DNA of 64,000 nt from an uncultured Chlorobiota bacterium (GTDB lineage: Bacteria > Bacteroidota > Ignavibacteria > UBA10030 > UBA6906), in NCBI GenBank assembly GCA_900696645.1, contig CAADGV010000021.1:1-64000 (forward strand). The letters are read 5' to 3'. Each line of letters opens with the position of its first letter. Within the stretch, counting starts at the first letter, position 1. A program made the position numbers and the translations under genes. This document shows, piece after piece, positions 61,282 to 64,000 of the stretch. The notes under the pieces are model-generated. The model was not told the origin of the DNA. It did not search any database and saw only the letters and a list, made by a program, of their open reading frames with translations.

Positions 61282-61320
61282 AAATGCCCCGGCACGTTCG
61301 CTTGCCGGGCACTTCCGTTT
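61282..61320. terminator. bidirectional terminator between convergent genes
   Basis: Arms TGCCCCGGCA and TGCCGGGCA (61286-61295 and 61304-61312) with T/A-rich flanks on both sides, between the cytochrome and OmpA genes that meet here. Confidence 0.65.
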
Positions 61321-61336
61321 CCTAAACAGGATTACG

Positions 61337-62821
61337 TCATTTTGTTCTGTAGAATTCTATCCGCCGGTTGCGCTGTCGTCCGCCTGCTGTCAGGTTTGTA
61401 TCAATGGGATAATCCTGACCGAAGCCTGTCGCCGTAATTCGATTTGCGGCGATACCTCTGTTGATTAGCCACAAACGTACAGCGTCGGCGCGACGCTGTG
61501 AAAGCCCTTCATTGAGCGATCGCGAACCCGTATTGTCCGTATGCCCGCGGATCTCCACCGTCATGTCGGGATTTTGGCGGAGAGTGTTCAGCGCAAGGGT
61601 CAGAATGTCCTCGGAAACTGGAGTGATCGTCGCCTTGCCGGTTTGAAAGACGATCCCTTCTAACACGACGGCCTGTCCCACTTCTGCTTTGAGTTCGCGT
61701 TTCTGAACGGGGAAATCATCACTCTTGTCAAGCGGATTCGTTCCCCGCTTCACTTCCGTGCCGTCGTCCACACCGCCTGCATCAGTATCTTTATTGCGCG
61801 GGTCTGTTCTGTAGAGGAGAATCTCATCACCATCGCTTAAGCCATCGCCATCAGTATCTGCCTTCAGCGGATCGGTTCCGTATTTGAGCACTTCATGTCC
61901 GTCATTCAACCCATCCTCATCGGAATCTGCACGGTTTGGAAATGTCTTGTACGTTAGAACCTCATCTCCATCACTCAATCCATCGCCGTCCGTATCCCAC
62001 TTCAGCGGATTGGTATTGTGGCGGAAGATCTCTTCGCCGTCTTTCAACCCGTCGCCGTCGCTGTCGGCATTGTACGGATTCGTGCCGTACCTTCGTTCTT
62101 CCGCATTCGTAAGGCCGTCGTTGTCAGGGTCATCATCATCATCGTTCTTACCGAAATAGAAATTGAACCCGAGCCGCCCTGTTGGATACCAATCGGCAAT
62201 GCCGGGCCGAGTCGATTGCTCGATGATGCTATTGCCCTTCCAATCATCGGTATAGTCATCCATAATGCGGGCACCGAGATCGATTGCAAAGGAGACATTC
62301 TGTGACATCGGAATCTCAAAGCCAAACCCGACGGGAATGTGAAGGGTACGCTTGATTCGATCCGCGCCTTCCGGGATGTGGTTGTCGAAACGATCCTGCC
62401 GCAGATAGGCCGCGCCGCCGATTCCGGCGTATACGTACGGTCGGAAGTCGAGTGTAATCGGGTAGTTGTACATGACGATGAAATTTGCGCTGGCCATGCT
62501 GAGCGCCATATACTCGCTCAATTGCGGTGATGCCGGGTTTGGCGCAAGGGTCTCCAAGTGTTCAATGCCAATCAGCCGGTCATACCCGAGCATGATGCCG
62601 AAGGAGAATCGTCGGGAAAATCCATACCGGAGGACGATGTCTCCTCCCGGGGAGGCGCGCCGTGTATTGAGGTCGTTGATCCAGATATTGGCTCCCCCGT
62701 GAAAGCTCAATGACCATTTGCCGTCCGTGGAGAACATCGGCGGCTTTTTCGCGGCCTGTTGCGACAAGCCGGAATGGACATCAAGCAATATGAGAAATGC
62801 AGCCAAGAAGAAGAACTTCAT
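61337..62821 (-). CDS. OmpA family outer-membrane protein with thrombospondin type 3 repeats
   Basis: A 494-residue protein. ATG 62821 gives the signal peptide MKFFFLAAFLILLDVHSGLS. Residues about 30-230 form an outer-membrane beta-barrel (WSLSFHGGANIWIND, YGFSRRFSFGIMLGYDR, RPYVYAGIGGAAYLRQDRF). Residues about 240-360 are calcium-binding thrombospondin-3 repeats (DPDNDGLTNAEERRYGTNPYNADSDGDGLKDGEE and similar). The C-terminal OmpA domain has EIRGHTDNTGSRSLNEGLSQRRADAV and NRITATGFGQDYPI for peptidoglycan binding. Links outer membrane to cell wall. Confidence 0.9.
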   Translation of the reverse strand: MKFFFLAAFLILLDVHSGLSQQAAKKPPMFSTDGKWSLSFHGGANIWINDLNTRRASPGGDIVLRYGFSRRFSFGIMLGYDRLIGIEHLETLAPNPASPQLSEYMALSMASANFIVMYNYPITLDFRPYVYAGIGGAAYLRQDRFDNHIPEGADRIKRTLHIPVGFGFEIPMSQNVSFAIDLGARIMDDYTDDWKGNSIIEQSTRPGIADWYPTGRLGFNFYFGKNDDDDDPDNDGLTNAEERRYGTNPYNADSDGDGLKDGEEIFRHNTNPLKWDTDGDGLSDGDEVLTYKTFPNRADSDEDGLNDGHEVLKYGTDPLKADTDGDGLSDGDEILLYRTDPRNKDTDAGGVDDGTEVKRGTNPLDKSDDFPVQKRELKAEVGQAVVLEGIVFQTGKATITPVSEDILTLALNTLRQNPDMTVEIRGHTDNTGSRSLNEGLSQRRADAVRLWLINRGIAANRITATGFGQDYPIDTNLTAGGRQRNRRIEFYRTK

Positions 62822-63251
62822 CGGGTAATTCCTTCCTATCACGTACGTGGATGCGTCGGTGTAATTCGGCAGAGCCGCAGGCAACAATGCGCGCGTGCCG
62901 CTTGGGTCAAAAAGTGGAAACACCGGTTGCTGAGTGGGGGGAAGATAACAATGTCTGCCGCTTCAGGGGGAAGGCTACTTGGGGTGGCAGACGAACATAC
63001 ACAGAGCTGTGCCCTGCAGTAAGTTAAGAACTCACATAAGCGATCTTTGTGAAGCGGAGCAAGACAAAACATAGTTACATGGGTAATGTGTTGCGCTTGT
63101 CTTTTGTGTTGTGATGTGGTACCTTTAAGCAGGCAGTTTCTTGACAGGTTCTTTCTCAACCTCTTTTTGAACTATCATAGTATGATGGGGGAAAGAGGTT
63201 TTTGTATTTGAGAGTATCCAAACTCTGATCAGGGGGGAGGAGGGAAAGAAA
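62822..63251. promoter_or_regulatory. divergent regulatory region between the OmpA and cyclopropane synthase genes
   Basis: No gene is supported. The region includes TTGACA at 63141 and the perfect 13-bp palindrome ATCATAGTATGAT at 63174-63186, a possible operator for the downstream gene. The ribosome site GGGAGGAGGGAAAG lies just before 63252. Promoters cannot be fixed more closely. Confidence 0.4.
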
Positions 63252-64000
63252 ATGACGGAGCAAACGCTTCTTGCAACCGACAGGGCGTATGATACAAGCC
63301 TGACCCTGTTGCGCGAATTACTGGGCGAATACCCGGCGAGAGACTTCGACGTTCGGTTCTGGAACGGAATGGTGTGGGAAGCAGAACCGGATCAGCCGCG
63401 GCGCTTCACACTTGTTCTCCGGCACCCCGGCGCGCTGCGAAGCATGTTTCTGCCGCCCACCGAGCTGAATCTTGCCGAGGCGTACATCTACGACGACTTC
63501 GATATCGAAGGAGACATCTCGGCCGTTTTTCCGCTTGCCGATCACTTCATGAGTATCCGCAGAAGTCTTACGGAAAAGCTCCACTTCGGCAAACTTCTTC
63601 ACAGCCTTCCTACATCGCCTCATAATCAGCCCGGCCGCCGCGCCGCGGTATTGGATGGCCGTCTGCATTCCCCTCAGCGGGATTTCTCCGCCGTTACGTA
63701 CCACTACAATACATCAAATCAATTCTTCCGGCTGTTTCTGGATGAGCAGATGGTCTATTCGTGTGCGTACTTCGAGACGTTGCACGACAATCTCGATACC
63801 GCCCAAACCCGCAAACTCAACTACGTGTGTCGTAAACTGCGGCTCCGGCCCGGCGAACGGTTGCTCGATATCGGCTGCGGCTGGGGCGGATTGATCATCC
63901 ATGCAGCGAAGAAGTACCACACGAAGTGTGTGGGCATAACGCTCAGCAAGCCGCAAGCGGAACTTGCACGGGAACGCATCCGTCAGGCCGGACTTGAAGA
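63252..64000 (+). CDS. cyclopropane-fatty-acyl-phospholipid synthase family protein, cut by window end
   Basis: The first 249 codons of a SAM-dependent methyltransferase that adds a methylene bridge to unsaturated acyl chains of membrane lipids. Residues 1-130 are the family N-terminal domain (RFTLVLRHPGALRSMFLPPTELNLAEAYIYDDFDIEGDI). Then HYNTSNQFFRLFLDEQMVYSCAYFE matches the substrate-site block, and LLDIGCGWGGLIIHAA is the SAM-binding motif. ATG 63252 after a strong ribosome site; the gene continues past base 64000. Confidence 0.9.
   Translation, partial: MTEQTLLATDRAYDTSLTLLRELLGEYPARDFDVRFWNGMVWEAEPDQPRRFTLVLRHPGALRSMFLPPTELNLAEAYIYDDFDIEGDISAVFPLADHFMSIRRSLTEKLHFGKLLHSLPTSPHNQPGRRAAVLDGRLHSPQRDFSAVTYHYNTSNQFFRLFLDEQMVYSCAYFETLHDNLDTAQTRKLNYVCRKLRLRPGERLLDIGCGWGGLIIHAAKKYHTKCVGITLSKPQAELARERIRQAGLE

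Overview
The window reads as chromosomal DNA of a bacterium of the Fibrobacteres-Chlorobi-Bacteroidetes (FCB) group, most likely an Ignavibacteria/Kapabacteria-type lineage. The main evidence is seven secreted proteins that end in the type A C-terminal sorting domain of the type IX secretion system (T9SS). These carry the NYPNPFNP motif, then a V/L-x-D-x-LG-R-E-V core, a SGVY(F/L)xRL strand and a basic tail. A SusB-like GH97 glucosidase, an S46 dipeptidyl-peptidase, a CotH-like secreted protein and a Wzm/Wzt polysaccharide export cluster fit the same assignment. No rRNA, tRNA or CRISPR array was seen.

Layout. 1-1070: a 5'-truncated, AT-rich ADP-ribosylglycohydrolase gene followed by a degenerate attC-like palindrome. 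1147-5741: GH97, a DNRLRE/T9SS protein and a zinc-type MDR oxidoreductase, separated by copies of a 74-bp terminator-plus-tail repeat. 5926-18146: the most unusual part, a run of four integron-type cassettes with four well-formed attC sites of 144-158 bp (7014-7157, 11267-11423, 17363-17511, 17989-18146). They carry a stand-alone HsdR-N nuclease, two very large two-gene cassettes of T9SS cargo (4.3 and 6.1 kb), and a small lipoprotein. No integrase gene lies in the window. 18227-19525: a protoglobin-MarR operon with a clear promoter and overlapping operator-like palindromes. 19760-36802: mostly ordinary chromosomal genes (hydrolase-like protein that lacks its triad, TMEM175-like channel, NAD(P)-binding protein, zincin, CorC-type transporter, MmcQ-like, PLP decarboxylase, prohibitin, DPP7, endonuclease IV, DinB, two amidohydrolases, frameshifted YdeI-like). 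36848-48762: an 11-gene minus-strand operon for polysaccharide synthesis and export. 49333-57887: accessory and stress genes, including a DUF488 pair, Rieske oxygenase plus acyltransferase-like membrane protein, GNAT, AbrB-like antitoxin, SRA-HNH endonuclease, FMN-binding oxidase and a tripartite HipB-HipS-HipT module. 57912-64000: CotH/T9SS protein, dihaem cytochrome c, OmpA with thrombospondin-3 repeats, and the start of a cyclopropane-fatty-acid synthase cut by the window edge.

How the parts may work together. The cassette cargo genes have their own ribosome binding sites and signal peptides and are built for export through a T9SS encoded elsewhere. Mobile cassettes could therefore swap secreted enzymes and surface proteins. 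Each cassette begins with a sequence that is the reverse complement of its own end, so the folded attC stem would be longer in the excised circle than in the array. This is what selection on the circular form would leave behind. The polysaccharide cluster follows the ABC-exporter (Wzm/Wzt) logic, with a C-terminal substrate-binding domain on Wzt. All family assignments come from reading motifs by eye; no database search was possible.
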